Part shown: positions 54,190 through 63,189 of the stretch, in pieces
Layout: the number at the start of each line of letters is the position of its first letter
Position numbering within the stretch: the stretch's first letter is position 1
Source of the DNA: 2-12-FULL-35-23 sp965196985
Lineage (GTDB): Bacteria > Pseudomonadota > Gammaproteobacteria > UBA12402
NCBI GenBank assembly: GCA_965196985.1
Contig: CBDALO010000048.1
Location: forward strand, 1 to 64,000
Direction: 5' to 3'
Length of the DNA stretch: 64,000 nt
The notes under the pieces: generated by a model
What the model was told of the DNA's origin: nothing
The model's database searches: none
Seen by the model: only the letters and a program-made list of their open reading frames with translations
Position numbers and translations under genes: made by a program

Positions 54190-54219
54190 ACCATCTCAAC
54201 CTATTTTGCGTGAGATGGT
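54190..54219 (-). terminator. Hairpin after the transposon ATPase gene
   Basis: ACCATCTCA (54190-54198) and TGAGATGGT (54211-54219) form a 9-bp perfect stem, 10 nt after the ATPase stop on the minus strand. TTTCTCT follows, which fits a factor-independent terminator. Confidence 0.45.
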
Positions 54220-54228
54220 GTCAAATAG

Positions 54229-55029
54229 TTAACCTTTTAGCTCATGAATTGCCTGATTAATGACATCATCCGGTATATGGTTTAAATTCATATTAGCGGC
54301 GATTAGCAACGCATGTCGCATGAGCCTATCAACATAACGAAGCCTACCTTTTGTGGCCATGTGTACTGCACGAATACCTGTTTCAGTGAATAAGCTGCTG
54401 CTCATTCCTGCCTTCTCAAAAGCAGCGTGAATAATGCTCTCAAAATCCCTGCTATCTTCAATTGCATGCCACCTAATAAAGCACTGAATTCTAGAGTTGA
54501 TAGGTTCATAGGCTGGTCTCTGCAATGTTGCTAGAAGTGATGGGAGTCCACATAAGATAATCGTCATGACGTCTTTGCTGTCAAAACTGAAATTAAGGAA
54601 GTCAGGTAATCGTAGAATGAAATCATTACTAAGCTGATGCGCCTCGTCTAGGATCCAAATAGGCTGAACGTTTTTATCATGGTAGAGCGCGATCAAGCTC
54701 TGCTTCAAGTCTCTCCAAAGTTTAGAGAATCGGTAATAGTTTTCTAAACCTAGATTTTCGGCAAGCTGAGAGTACACATCAAATGACCGAAAGTGAGTGT
54801 CTGATTGATAAATGACTTGATGGGTCAGCGGGTTGAGTTTATTGCTCCAGTATCTTAGCGCCGTGGTCTTTCCTGTCCCTGAGTCGCCAGTAATCACCGC
54901 TAAGCCGCGTGTTTCTAGCAAACCATTAAGTTGCTGTTCTAGTCGCTTTGACTGCGCCAATTCAATAATGTTTGATTTACCCAATGGATCAAATTTCAAG
55001 CCAAAATGTTGAAGATACATCTTACTCAT
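54229..55029 (-). CDS. Transposon AAA ATPase (ExeA/TniB-like)
   Basis: A 266-residue AAA+ (AAA_22) ATPase. MYLQHFGLKFDPLGKSN at the start, Walker A VITGDSGTGKTTALR (about 42), Walker B PIWILDEAHQLSN (about 122), sensor LCGLPSL and the C-terminal GRLRYVDRLMRHALLIAA helix are visible. Partners of this type bind DNA and activate or target the cognate DDE transposase. ATG 55020 (MYLQHFG) has AAGGATGAG upstream and may be the true start. The IS110 insertion now separates it from the transposase gene. Confidence 0.85.
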   Translation of the reverse strand: MSKMYLQHFGLKFDPLGKSNIIELAQSKRLEQQLNGLLETRGLAVITGDSGTGKTTALRYWSNKLNPLTHQVIYQSDTHFRSFDVYSQLAENLGLENYYRFSKLWRDLKQSLIALYHDKNVQPIWILDEAHQLSNDFILRLPDFLNFSFDSKDVMTIILCGLPSLLATLQRPAYEPINSRIQCFIRWHAIEDSRDFESIIHAAFEKAGMSSSLFTETGIRAVHMATKGRLRYVDRLMRHALLIAANMNLNHIPDDVINQAIHELKG

Positions 55030-55074
55030 CCTTGTATCTTAAATAACTGTAGAGATATGACAATATTGCTACAA

Positions 55075-55200
55075 TCCCAAGGATGCTTGGGTAGGCGGAA
55101 GGTGAAGCCGTGTTCGTCCTTAGGATTTAATCCTGTTGAGGAGATTTAGCTCCCTTCCACCCTCATAAGTTCATGAGATCGAACGGTATCTTAGGCCATT
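55075..55200 (+). ncRNA. Candidate IS110 bridge RNA region
   Basis: The leader of the IS110 transposase folds into nested stems: GGAAGG (55097-55102) with CCTTCC (55153-55158), enclosing AGGATT/AATCCT (55122-55134), plus a possible GGAG/CTCC stem. IS110-group elements are known to encode a bridge RNA in the non-coding left end that pairs with target and donor DNA. The position and structure fit; pairing loops cannot be confirmed without both junctions. Confidence 0.45.
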
Positions 55201-55281
55201 GTGAGCCTGTATTTGCAAGGTTGATCCGAACTATGATTTCCCAAGTTTGTTAGTGTAATAAAATTTAAGAGGCTCTAGCAA

Positions 55282-56232
55282 ATGAAAAAAAATTGTGTTG
55301 GTATTGATATTGCAAAATCTGATTTTGTTGCTGCTATCACCACTAGCGGAAAAGATCACGTTAAACATTTTAATAATAATCCTGAGGGCTTTTCTGAGTT
55401 ATTAGAATGGACGCAATCTTTATCTGATCAGTCACTTCATTTTTGCATGGAATCAACAGGTAAATACGGTAATGCATTGGCTCTTTATTTACATAGTGAG
55501 AAGTGTGATGTCAGTATAATTAATCCTGCACGAATAAAGTTTTTTATGAAAGGACAGCTAATACGAAACAAGACCGACAAGGCCGATGCGGTCAGTATTA
55601 AGGACTATTCAAATCATTTTACTCCAACGCTATGGCAGCCTTTGCCAGCTAATATAGAGGCTCTAAGAGCTTTGATACAGAGATCTGAAGTATTAACCTC
55701 CCAAGTCAGCAATGAACAAAACAGGCTGGAGCTAGCGGAAGAAACAATTATTAGCTCTATACAAAATCATATCGATTATATGGAAAAAGAAATTTTACGA
55801 CTGCAGGAAGAAATTAGTAAGCTGATCGCGAGTGATGATGATCTGAAGAATAACACAGAGCTGCTTAAAAGCATCCCAGGCATTGGTGATAAAACCGCTC
55901 AAACACTAACTGCTTTTTTTAATAATATTGAAAGATTTTCTGGCGCAAAACAATTGGCTGCTCATATTGGTTTAAATCCCAGCCAGTCACAATCAGGCAC
56001 TTCATTGAATTCATCACGGCTCTCAAAGGTTGGTAGTGCTTGGTTGCGAAAGGCGCTTTACATGCCGGCATTAGTGGCTATAAGGCATAATCCTATTTTG
56101 AAGAAATTTTATGAAAAGCTGCTCAAAAAAGGCAAGCCAAAGAAGCTAGTCATTTGTGCTGTTATGAGAAAAATGGTGCATATGATTTATGGCATCCTAA
56201 AAACACAGCAGCCATTTTCAGCGGATGCCTAG
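55282..56232 (+). CDS. IS110-family transposase (DEDD recombinase)
   Basis: A 316-residue recombinase with an N-terminal RuvC-like DEDD domain: CVGIDIAKSDF (Asp about 9), FCMESTGKYG (Glu about 58), and NKTDKADAVSIKDY (two Asp about 98-101). The C-terminal Tnp20 domain has LKSIPGIGDKTAQTL and HIGLNPSQSQSGTSLNSSRL, including the Ser-containing block. A coiled-coil linker (about 145-185) lies between them. All catalytic positions are present. ATG 55282 has AAGAGG about 12 nt upstream. Confidence 0.93.
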   Translation: MKKNCVGIDIAKSDFVAAITTSGKDHVKHFNNNPEGFSELLEWTQSLSDQSLHFCMESTGKYGNALALYLHSEKCDVSIINPARIKFFMKGQLIRNKTDKADAVSIKDYSNHFTPTLWQPLPANIEALRALIQRSEVLTSQVSNEQNRLELAEETIISSIQNHIDYMEKEILRLQEEISKLIASDDDLKNNTELLKSIPGIGDKTAQTLTAFFNNIERFSGAKQLAAHIGLNPSQSQSGTSLNSSRLSKVGSAWLRKALYMPALVAIRHNPILKKFYEKLLKKGKPKKLVICAVMRKMVHMIYGILKTQQPFSADA

Positions 56233-56260
56233 TAAAAATTTTACAATTTATTGTTGACGT

Positions 56261-57598
56261 TTAAGACGGTATCTCCTCAGTGATATCCAAATCCTCTTTA
56301 ACTTGGTTATAAACAATCTCAACTAGCGAGGTTTTTCTTGCTGGTTGTTCCGGCATCTGAGGTCTAGCTCGGGTTCTAGAAAGGTTGTTATGTTTGTCCA
56401 GCTCTCCCACTGCACCAAGGTATTGATATTCCAATGATTCGACGTGACGGGCGGAGTCACTATGCGGATCAACCACTAAATAAACCTCTTGTTGAGCCAG
56501 TTCAAATGGAACTTCAAAGAGTCGATTATTCCAGCTTACCGTGCCATCCTTCCTGACTCGGCGCTTAATGCGATGCAGGAAGTAATCATCTAGCTTATCG
56601 GCCAAACAACCTAACGGCTGAATTTTAGTGAGGTCTTGCTGATAGCGTTGTAACGGGGTCATCTTGTCAGGCAGGGCGCTTTGCGAGGCTTGATGATAAA
56701 CACGCTCAACCCAAGCCCAAAATCGATCATTCAGCGCATTGAAACTATGAATGGAATCCAGGTTGCATTCAGCTAGGAATTGCTCGCGTACTGTTCTATG
56801 CCAACGCTCTAGTTTGCCTTTGCTTTGCGGTTCATAGGGCCTGCCGTAAATCAATTGAATTTTCAAACGAGCACAAATGGTTTGCAACGTTTTAGCACGG
56901 TAGGCAGGGCCGTTGTCAATGATGAGCTTAACAGGAAGCCCACGTTTGAGTAATGCCTCTTTCAACACATGCTCAATAGTAATGGCACTCTCATCAGTAC
57001 AAAATTTACTGTGACAGACCAACCTTGAGGCATCATCAAAAATACTCACCAAATAGCTTTTAACTCTTCTTTGGCCATCGTAAATCGTTGGACCATGCAT
57101 GACATCGCCATACCAAATATCACAAGCTGTGAGCGCCTCAAATGAGCGGCGCTCAATTTGGTTAGAAGGTGTGACTGTTCTTTTAGACAGGCCGTGTTTT
57201 ACTAATAAGCGGTGAACTGTTGCGTGAGATAATTCACCTCGTGCTACCTTCCCTTGAGTTTCTAAGAGTTTAATCACGGTCGGAATTGATCTTGAAGGGC
57301 TTTCCTGTTTAGTGGAAATAATTAACTCTTGTAGCTCTGGATTGATGTGACACTGGCCTTTGTCTCGTCGAGTTTTAGGAACTAATCCATCAATACCCTG
57401 CTTTAACCAGGCGTAATACCAATTCTCAATTGTTTTAGCACTGAGGTGAACACGCTTACTACCTGGAATGTTGTAGGTTTGCTGGGACAACCTTTTAATA
57501 ATGCTCTTGAGCTCACCATGCTCAAAACTATTTCGGCTACATAGCTCACCTAAAACACTTAGGCGAAACAGTGCTGTTGGGTGAATGGGCTTGGTCAT
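56261..57598 (-). CDS. DDE integrase-type transposase (Mu/TniA-like) of the three-gene transposon
   Basis: A 445-residue protein from ATG 57598 (MTKPIHPTALFRLSVLGEL); the longer frame from 57712 reads the leader. N-terminal HTH domains include LSAKTIENWYYAWLKQGIDG. An rve core follows, with WYGDVMHGPTIYDG (first Asp), LIIDNGPAYRAKTLQ (second Asp) and PQSKGKLERWHRTVREQFL (Glu). A Mu-type beta-barrel C-terminal domain (RRVRKDGTVSWNNRLFEVP) is present. It works with the AAA ATPase encoded next. Complete and probably functional, although the element is disrupted by IS110. Confidence 0.85.
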   Translation of the reverse strand: MTKPIHPTALFRLSVLGELCSRNSFEHGELKSIIKRLSQQTYNIPGSKRVHLSAKTIENWYYAWLKQGIDGLVPKTRRDKGQCHINPELQELIISTKQESPSRSIPTVIKLLETQGKVARGELSHATVHRLLVKHGLSKRTVTPSNQIERRSFEALTACDIWYGDVMHGPTIYDGQRRVKSYLVSIFDDASRLVCHSKFCTDESAITIEHVLKEALLKRGLPVKLIIDNGPAYRAKTLQTICARLKIQLIYGRPYEPQSKGKLERWHRTVREQFLAECNLDSIHSFNALNDRFWAWVERVYHQASQSALPDKMTPLQRYQQDLTKIQPLGCLADKLDDYFLHRIKRRVRKDGTVSWNNRLFEVPFELAQQEVYLVVDPHSDSARHVESLEYQYLGAVGELDKHNNLSRTRARPQMPEQPARKTSLVEIVYNQVKEDLDITEEIPS

Positions 57599-57732
57599 TT
57601 TGCAATTCCTGTGTGATTTAACTACTTGCAATGAGTTAATCACAACTTGAGTTGAGAATGCTACGCTCAAACTGTGTGGGGTCGTGAGGTTTACAGAAAA
57701 TATCCATCTCAACTTTTTTTCACGTTAATTAA

Positions 57733-58277
57733 TTATGGGATGCTCACTCCTGTGTTGTTAAGAAAAAGCATGATGCTCGATAAATCATGCTCACCAAGGC
57801 AGGCCAACCAAAACGCTTGTGGATCACTATGTCGCCCAAGCTGTAACCACAACGGATGTGCTTTGATATGGAAGGAGTAATCAACGAAGTGGTCAACCAA
57901 CCAGTGAAACCACCTAGCAACGGTGTGTCGACTAACACCTTGCTCCTGACCTGATGAGCTAATACTTTTCCCAGGAGCACGCTCATTAACACTGCCTGCT
58001 GAACTGACCAGCAATACCAACGCTTTGGAGAAAGTATCTCAGGTAGGGTTGAACAAGTACGTTTACATTGATGACAATAAAATCTCAAAACAGGGGTGGG
58101 ATTTAAAGAGCGTCCTTTACCTGGGTTCCTATCTGGTTTTCGATCATATGATCCATGTGACCATAGTCCACCTGCACCGCAATGGCTGCACTACTCTGGC
58201 CTTAGTAGCTCTGGATTTTTTTTCAGCAGGATCAGGTAATCACTCAGGCTTTTAATCGCTTTTATGATTCTGCGCAT
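57733..58277 (-). pseudogene. Zn-ribbon accessory protein (DUF6431-like) of the transposon, decayed
   Basis: From ATG 58277 the minus strand reads KSLSDYLILLKKNPELLRPE, then TAG (58191-58193), then CSHCGAGGLWSHGSYDRKP and FYCHQCKRTCSTLPEILSP (two CxxC knuckles). A frameshift near 57970 moves the frame to the one that continues GVSRHTVARWFHWLVDHF and AFWLACLGEHDLSSIMLFLN to the stop near 57733. This is the usual third gene of such elements (DUF6431). Two independent lesions make it a pseudogene. I recognise it from the pattern LPE-x-L-x-P-RWY and the zinc ligands; its role in transposition is not established. Confidence 0.65.
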
Positions 58278-58398
58278 GACTAATTTCACTATAGTTTTTA
58301 TATCAAGTTATTTTACCTTGATAGGTTACTAAAAACCTTGTTTATTATGAGATAAAACTAGCTCAATTCCACTAAATAAAGATAGACGTAACAATAAT

Positions 58399-59026
58399 TG
58401 CAACTTGCTACAGTTTGATACATGAGGATATTATTACTCAGAAAATGCCTCTCAGGGAACTATTCTATGCTATAGCACTATGCATAATATCAGGGAGTGC
58501 AAATTCGTATAATATTGTATATGCAAAAATCTTAAGCCAAGAAAATTTTAACACTAAACAGGTTCTGTCAATTCGTTTTATTTTAGCCTTTCTTGTCGCG
58601 CTGGTTATTTTACTAATACAAGGCGAAGCTTTAACTCTATCAGTACATGAGGTTTTTCCAGTTGTTCTAATTACTTTTTCCTCCAGTATTGTACCAATAT
58701 ATTTTCTACAGCTAGGAATCGCCAGATCTAATGCTATCACCGCATCACTTATTGTTCCAATATTACCCGTGTTGACTTTTTTGCTTGAGATAATAACCCC
58801 AAACATAAAGTTTTCACCATTAATGTTTAGCTTAATTTCTTTAACCAGTATAACAATATTGTTTGCAGCAATTTATAAAATTCGTAATAAGCCCACAAAG
58901 AATATTGGCATAGTTGACCCATTTGTTGATAACAAACGTTTAGTAAGTGCACTTAAGGATAGGGGCTTCAACTGTGCTTCTATCATAAGTAATGCCAAGC
59001 TACTAAAAACCATGCAAAGTTCAATA
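58399..59026 (+). pseudogene. EamA exporter fused to ATP-grasp ligase: part 2 (second helix set and start of the ligase)
   Basis: The second half of the exporter: helices ELFYAIALCIISGSANSYNI, VLSIRFILAFLVALVILLI, VFPVVLITFSSSIVPIYFLQ, ASLIVPILPVLTFLLEII and MFSLISLTSITILFAAIY. Without any stop or obvious start it runs into NIGIVDPFVDNKRLVSALKDRGF, the N-terminal lobe of an ATP-grasp ligase. The reading frame is continuous, so the two domains appear naturally fused. IS256 copy 3 follows at 59027; the residues after SSIAS in the visible ORF belong to the IS. An ORF from 58415 alone would be called an EamA protein and miss the ligase. Confidence 0.65.
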
Positions 59027-60558
59027 GCTAGTGCGCCATCCTTTCTGTAAATTCCATTGACTTGCTGAAAATAAGCAGGCGACTCAGTCAGATTAGAAAT
59101 TCCTTTTAAGGTAAACTTAACCAAAAAAGAGGAATGACAATGAGCTGCTATAAAAATGAGAACTTAATCGAAGAAGCCATACATGTTTTAGCGATGGAGG
59201 GGTTTGAAGCTTTACCTAAGCTTGTCTCCAGGTTGATGAATGAGGCTATGTTAATAGAAAGGGAGCGCCATTTAAATGCCAGTCCTTATGAGCGAACTGG
59301 CGATAGAAACGGATATGCGAACGGCTTTAAACCAAGGTTAATTAACACAGGTCAAGGTCAGCTTGAGCTACAGATACCGCAGGTTAGAGACTCCAATGAA
59401 GCCTTCTATCCATCAGTCTTAGAGCGAGGTGTACGCTCTGATAGAGCACTTAAGCTGGCTGTCGCTGAAATGTATGTGCATGGGGTTTCCACGCGCAAAG
59501 TTGAAAAGGTGCTAAAGCAACTCTGTGGAACAGATATTTCAAGCACAGAGGTAAGCCGTTGCGCTAAATTGTTGGATGAAGATTTAAAGAAATGGCGAAA
59601 TAAGCCGTTAGGAAAGATAAAATATCTTTGGCTAGATGCACGTTATGAGAAGGTGCGCACTAGCGGCACAGTACAAGACTGTGCGGTATTGATAGCCTAT
59701 GGCTTTGATGAATCAACCGGCAAGAGAACAGTGCTAGGTGTTTCTGTTGCGTTATCAGAGGCTGAGGTACATTGGCGTGATTTTCTTCAGCAGTTGGTTG
59801 AGCGAGGTATACATGGTATTGAGTTGATTACTAGCGACGCTCATACTGGCCTAAAAGCCGCTAGAAGAGCTGTGTTCCCCAGTGTTCCTTGGCAACGCTG
59901 CCAATTTCATTTGCAGCAAAATGCTCAGGCTCACATACCAAAGCGCTCAATGAAGGAACCAGTAGCTGAGGAGATTACAGCTATATTTAATGCCTCAAAC
60001 ATTCATGAGTCGGAAAGACTATTGGCTATGGCGGTAGATAAATATCAGCAAACAGCACCAGAGCTTTCTTCTTGGTTGGAAGTGAATATACCGGAGGGCT
60101 TAGTAGTGATGAACTTTGACAGGCCGCATCAAAAAAGATTAAGAACCAGTAACATAGCTGAGCGCGTAAACAGAGAGGTAAAAAGAAGGACGCATACAGT
60201 TGGAATTTTCCCTAATACTGAATCGTGCCTAAGGCTCGTATCAGCTGTTTTAGTGGAAATTGATGACCAGTGGAGCGGATCACCTAGATACTTAAGTTGA
60301 AGTGAATAATAAGGCTTCATAGGGTTTTAGGATAGATCATTCTTGTTCTTATTAACGAGATATAATTGCTATTACCTAAAAGTTAATAATTTATTTTGAG
60401 AGGAGAAAAATTTGAGGTATAAATAATTTTTTAGATTGATTAGCATAATTAATTTAAGATATTATGCGATGAGACAGGTACAATAGAGTGCCATTTAGAA
60501 TTTTAAAGGTTTTTCTAAGTACTGAAGTTGGTTTTTACAGACAAAATAACGCTCTATC
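59027..60558 (+). mobile_element. IS256-family element, copy 3 (complete)
   Basis: A 1532-bp element, inverted relative to copies 1 and 2, flanked by GTTCAATA at 59019-59026 and 60559-60566. The transposase is intact. Removing the element and one repeat gives MQSSIRYLPDLFSSSF in frame with the ATP-grasp gene. Near-identity with copy 2 points to recent spread. Confidence 0.95.
59134..60300 (+). CDS. IS256-family (mutator-type) transposase
   Basis: A 388-residue intact transposase with the same sequence as the copy at 32685-33851, including the DDE residues in LDARYEKVR, SDAHTGLKAA and ERVNREVKRR. ATG 59134 is preceded by AGAGGAATGACA. About 250 bp of non-coding DNA, AT-rich, separates its stop from the right end of the element. 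Confidence 0.95.
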   Translation: MTMSCYKNENLIEEAIHVLAMEGFEALPKLVSRLMNEAMLIERERHLNASPYERTGDRNGYANGFKPRLINTGQGQLELQIPQVRDSNEAFYPSVLERGVRSDRALKLAVAEMYVHGVSTRKVEKVLKQLCGTDISSTEVSRCAKLLDEDLKKWRNKPLGKIKYLWLDARYEKVRTSGTVQDCAVLIAYGFDESTGKRTVLGVSVALSEAEVHWRDFLQQLVERGIHGIELITSDAHTGLKAARRAVFPSVPWQRCQFHLQQNAQAHIPKRSMKEPVAEEITAIFNASNIHESERLLAMAVDKYQQTAPELSSWLEVNIPEGLVVMNFDRPHQKRLRTSNIAERVNREVKRRTHTVGIFPNTESCLRLVSAVLVEIDDQWSGSPRYLS

Positions 60559-60566
60559 GTTCAATA

Positions 60567-60992
60567 CGTTACCTACCAGATCTTTTTTCTAGCAGCTTTG
60601 TTTTAGCTAATAAGCTAGACCAAGAAAAAAAACTTATTCAAGATTTAAAAAAACTTAGGTTCACTGCAATTATAACAGGGTTCGAAACAGGGATATTAAA
60701 AGCCGACCAGCTTAGCCACATACTTAACTTAGCTTGCAAAAATCCAATCGAAACAGTAAGTGCACGCTTTGATAAATACGAAACAAATAAACTAGCTATT
60801 CAAAAAGGAATACTTACTACAAAGCAAATTAAAGTAGATTTAAATGACATCAAAAATAATTTAAAAAAATTTGAAAGCATACCATTACCTATTGTTATAA
60901 AACCAACCCAAAGTGCTGGGTCATTTGGAGTTTACTATTGTGATACTGCTCAAGATATTGCTCGTGCCTGTTCTGAAATAGTGTCTACAGAA
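60567..60992 (+). pseudogene. EamA exporter / ATP-grasp ligase: part 3 (ATP-binding middle)
   Basis: The ATP-grasp core between two insertions. FTAIITGFETGILKADQL, then SARFDKYETNKLAIQKGI (typical of the family before the ATP lobe), then LPIVIKPTQSAGSFGVYYC, where Lys and the Gly-rich loop contact ATP. An ISKra4 element is inserted at 60993, and the ORF residues CCLYIM belong to it. It connects in frame to DQFMAKMHHEFVVQEKLEG after excision. Confidence 0.65.
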
Positions 60993-62379
60993 GGGTGCTG
61001 CCTCTATATAATGTAGGCTATATTACTGCTGGCACGCCAAAATCATTGACCTTCTCCCAAAACTGATCCCATCTGCCTTTAGTCTTTACTAGTGTTCTCA
61101 AGCATAAAACGATTTTCATTCCCTTGTCTTTCCAGCGCATTCCTGATCCCCCTAATCTTTGTTTAACAATTGTTTTACATGCTGCTTCAGTGACGCCAGA
61201 GCCAATTGGTGCATTCTGCTTAATCAAATTATGATACGACATTCGCTTTTCTTTAATATTATTTTCAAAATACGTAATTGTTCCTTCTAGCTTTTCTCTA
61301 AGCGATTTATTCAGTTTTTTATTTACATGCTCTTTAAGCTCAGCAAGTATTCTACCTGCCGCACCTTTCTTGTGCTTTAAGTCATGACATCGCTCTTGGA
61401 GCCAAACATCACGCTCATCTCTTTCAGATTTTTTGGTAAATATTGCCTTTGATGCTTCACCGAGATATTCAGTTGCATGCCAAAAATCTAAAATTTGCGT
61501 ATCAGTATGTTTTTTTAGAAATGGCCAATTATTTTTTGCTCCATCAGCAACGCCAATTGTTTTAGCATCAGGGTAATATTTCTTTTTCAGCTTTATTTCC
61601 TTTTCAAGCCTATTAAAGAATTCATCTTTTCCATATTCTGGTGATGCTGCAACGTAGGTTGTGTGCAGGCGTGCACCATGCTTATCATACATGGAAATAG
61701 TTCCAACCATGCTCTCTCTATAACCATCATCAACGGTGAGAACATATGCACCATCTAAGCTAATACTTAGCATCTCAATGCCTGCATCAAGCTTTGGCTC
61801 TTCATATTCCCACTCAGCCTCTTTGGCTTGTGCAATACCGCCAACAAAATCAGTTGCCCGTTGCAAGTATGAATGTGAGATTTTACGGTTATGATTGACC
61901 TTGAGATCATCAATAACACTAGGAGCAGGTAAGTTTGAGTATTTATGTGAGATTATTTTTGCAAATCGCGGTGTTGATCCTTGGATAATTCTAGCCTTAT
62001 CTTCTAAAGGACAAAAGATCTTCCCGCCTTTAGAGGTTTGATAAACATAACGCTTAACTCGAGCAACTCCATAAGGCGTTTGGTAATTTGCTTCATCTCT
62101 ACTTCGTGCTGTTAGCTTTATTTTTCCAACATGGATAGGAGAGCCATCTGCATCAAACTTACTTAATGCTTTTTCAGTGGCTAATGTTCCAACCTCATTA
62201 AGCCCATCAAGAATTGCGTCCTCACATTCAAGCATAGATCCTTTTAGTGGAAGCTTGAGTTCAATAGTTAATTCATTATTTTCATCAGAGATAATTCTAG
62301 CTGACATCCAAACACCATCCTTCATCATGTTAAAGTGTATATTATGCTATATATTCTACATTATATAAAGGCAGCACCC
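60993..62379 (-). mobile_element. ISKra4-family element, copy 3 (complete)
   Basis: A 1387-bp element with the same inverted repeats as copy 2, flanked by CTACAGAA at 60985-60992 and 62380-62387. Transposase intact on the minus strand. All three ISKra4 target duplications in this window end in AA next to the GGG terminus. Confidence 0.94.
61018..62328 (-). CDS. ISKra4-family transposase
   Basis: A 436-residue intact transposase, nearly identical to that at 20970-22280 (differences such as KHGARLH for KHGERLH and DVWLQERCH for DVWLEERCH). The catalytic Asp in SLDGAYVLTV, Asp in GVADGAKNNW and Glu in SGVTEAACK are unchanged. Confidence 0.93.
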   Translation of the reverse strand: MMKDGVWMSARIISDENNELTIELKLPLKGSMLECEDAILDGLNEVGTLATEKALSKFDADGSPIHVGKIKLTARSRDEANYQTPYGVARVKRYVYQTSKGGKIFCPLEDKARIIQGSTPRFAKIISHKYSNLPAPSVIDDLKVNHNRKISHSYLQRATDFVGGIAQAKEAEWEYEEPKLDAGIEMLSISLDGAYVLTVDDGYRESMVGTISMYDKHGARLHTTYVAASPEYGKDEFFNRLEKEIKLKKKYYPDAKTIGVADGAKNNWPFLKKHTDTQILDFWHATEYLGEASKAIFTKKSERDERDVWLQERCHDLKHKKGAAGRILAELKEHVNKKLNKSLREKLEGTITYFENNIKEKRMSYHNLIKQNAPIGSGVTEAACKTIVKQRLGGSGMRWKDKGMKIVLCLRTLVKTKGRWDQFWEKVNDFGVPAVI

Positions 62380-62387
62380 CTACAGAA

Positions 62388-63150
62388 GATCAGTTTATGG
62401 CAAAAATGCATCATGAGTTTGTTGTTCAAGAAAAATTAGAGGGAAAAGAGTTTGCTGTTGATTTTGTAAGCTTTAATGGTAAACATTATTTGTTAGGTGT
62501 TAATGTGTACTATAAAAGTAGTAATTTCTGGTAGACCAATATACCAATCCTTTAGTTGGGTTTCTCCAGAGCAAAAAGATGCAAAAACTATCATTAACTA
62601 TATAAAAGAAATACTAACCGCAATAAACTTTGACTATGGTCCTTCACATGTAGAAGTATTTTTAACATCAGAAGGACCTCGCTTAGTTGAAGTTAATCCA
62701 CGCATTTCAGGGGCTTCGGGATTTCACAATAAAATGTGCAAATTAGTCACAGGGCGTGATCAAGCTGACCTGCTAGCAGACCTGTATGCCTATGGTGAGT
62801 TAGAAATTGAAAAATATACCCCTAAAATTAAACACTTGTTTGCCAAAGTTATATGTCTATGTAATGTTAACAATCCTGGGCCACTTAACATGGCTGCACT
62901 AAATAAAATAAAAGCTGCTACATCTTTTCAAGAAGTACATTTACCTGTCAAAGAGCTCTACCCTGAAACAACTGATATGCACTCATTGGTTGGATTTGTT
63001 CTGCTGGCAAATACTGACGAAGATAAACTTGAACAAGACTACCAAATGATTATTGGAATTCAAGATGAAGAACTATTCAAGTGTACTGCTAGCTCTGAGG
63101 CCCTAAGTAGGGCCAAAGTTAACAGACGTGTGAATAGTGAACTTTGTTGA
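62388..63150 (+). pseudogene. EamA exporter / ATP-grasp ligase: part 4 (C-terminal lobe, frameshifted)
   Basis: After the ISKra4 copy the frame reads EFVVQEKLEGKEFAVDFVSF and GKHYLLGVNVYYKSSNFW, then TAG at 62532. The frame of 62497-63150 carries on as GRPIYQSFSWVSPEQKDAK, YGPSHVEVFLTSEGPRLVEVNPRISG (quoted as VEVFLTSEGPRLVEVNPRIS) and TGRDQADLLADL. The E-x-N pair in VEVNPR binds Mg-ATP in the family. So a one-base change near 62520-62532 adds to the insertions. ATP-grasp enzymes of this kind join carboxylates to amines, as in amino-acid ligation; the substrate is unknown. The gene is destroyed by four lesions plus the earlier frameshift. Confidence 0.65.
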
Positions 63151-63189
63151 TTAACTAGGATTTAGGTGTGTGATTTATAAAGGTGTATT

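Larger units (their letters stand above)
55045..56255 (+). mobile_element. IS110-family element (limits approximate)
   Basis: An IS110 transposase gene with about 220 bp of non-coding DNA upstream and little downstream, inserted between the transposase and ATPase genes of the three-gene transposon. This family makes no terminal inverted repeats and no or minimal duplication, so the ends cannot be placed exactly from one copy. The long upstream leader fits the IS110 group rather than the IS1111 group. Confidence 0.7.
54163..58393 (-). mobile_element. Three-gene transposon (AAA ATPase / DDE integrase-type transposase / Zn-ribbon DUF6431), with an IS110 inside
   Basis: The ends TGTAACGTC (54163-) and GACGTAACA (-58393) are inverted copies with further similarity inward (..ATTTAG). 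The genes lie on the minus strand in the order Zn-ribbon protein, transposase, ATPase, a combination known from Tn7/Tn5053-like mobile elements. The flanking 5-mers (TTGAT and ATAAT) match in three of five positions, so a decayed 5-bp duplication is possible. Using these ends, excision restores the interrupted exporter frame. An IS110 element lies between the transposase and ATPase genes. Confidence 0.65.

Noticed and set aside
54158..58398. A perfect 5-bp target duplication for the three-gene transposon
   Set aside because: The flanking TTGAT and ATAAT match at only three of five positions; the boundaries are supported by inverted ends and frame restoration, not by an exact repeat.
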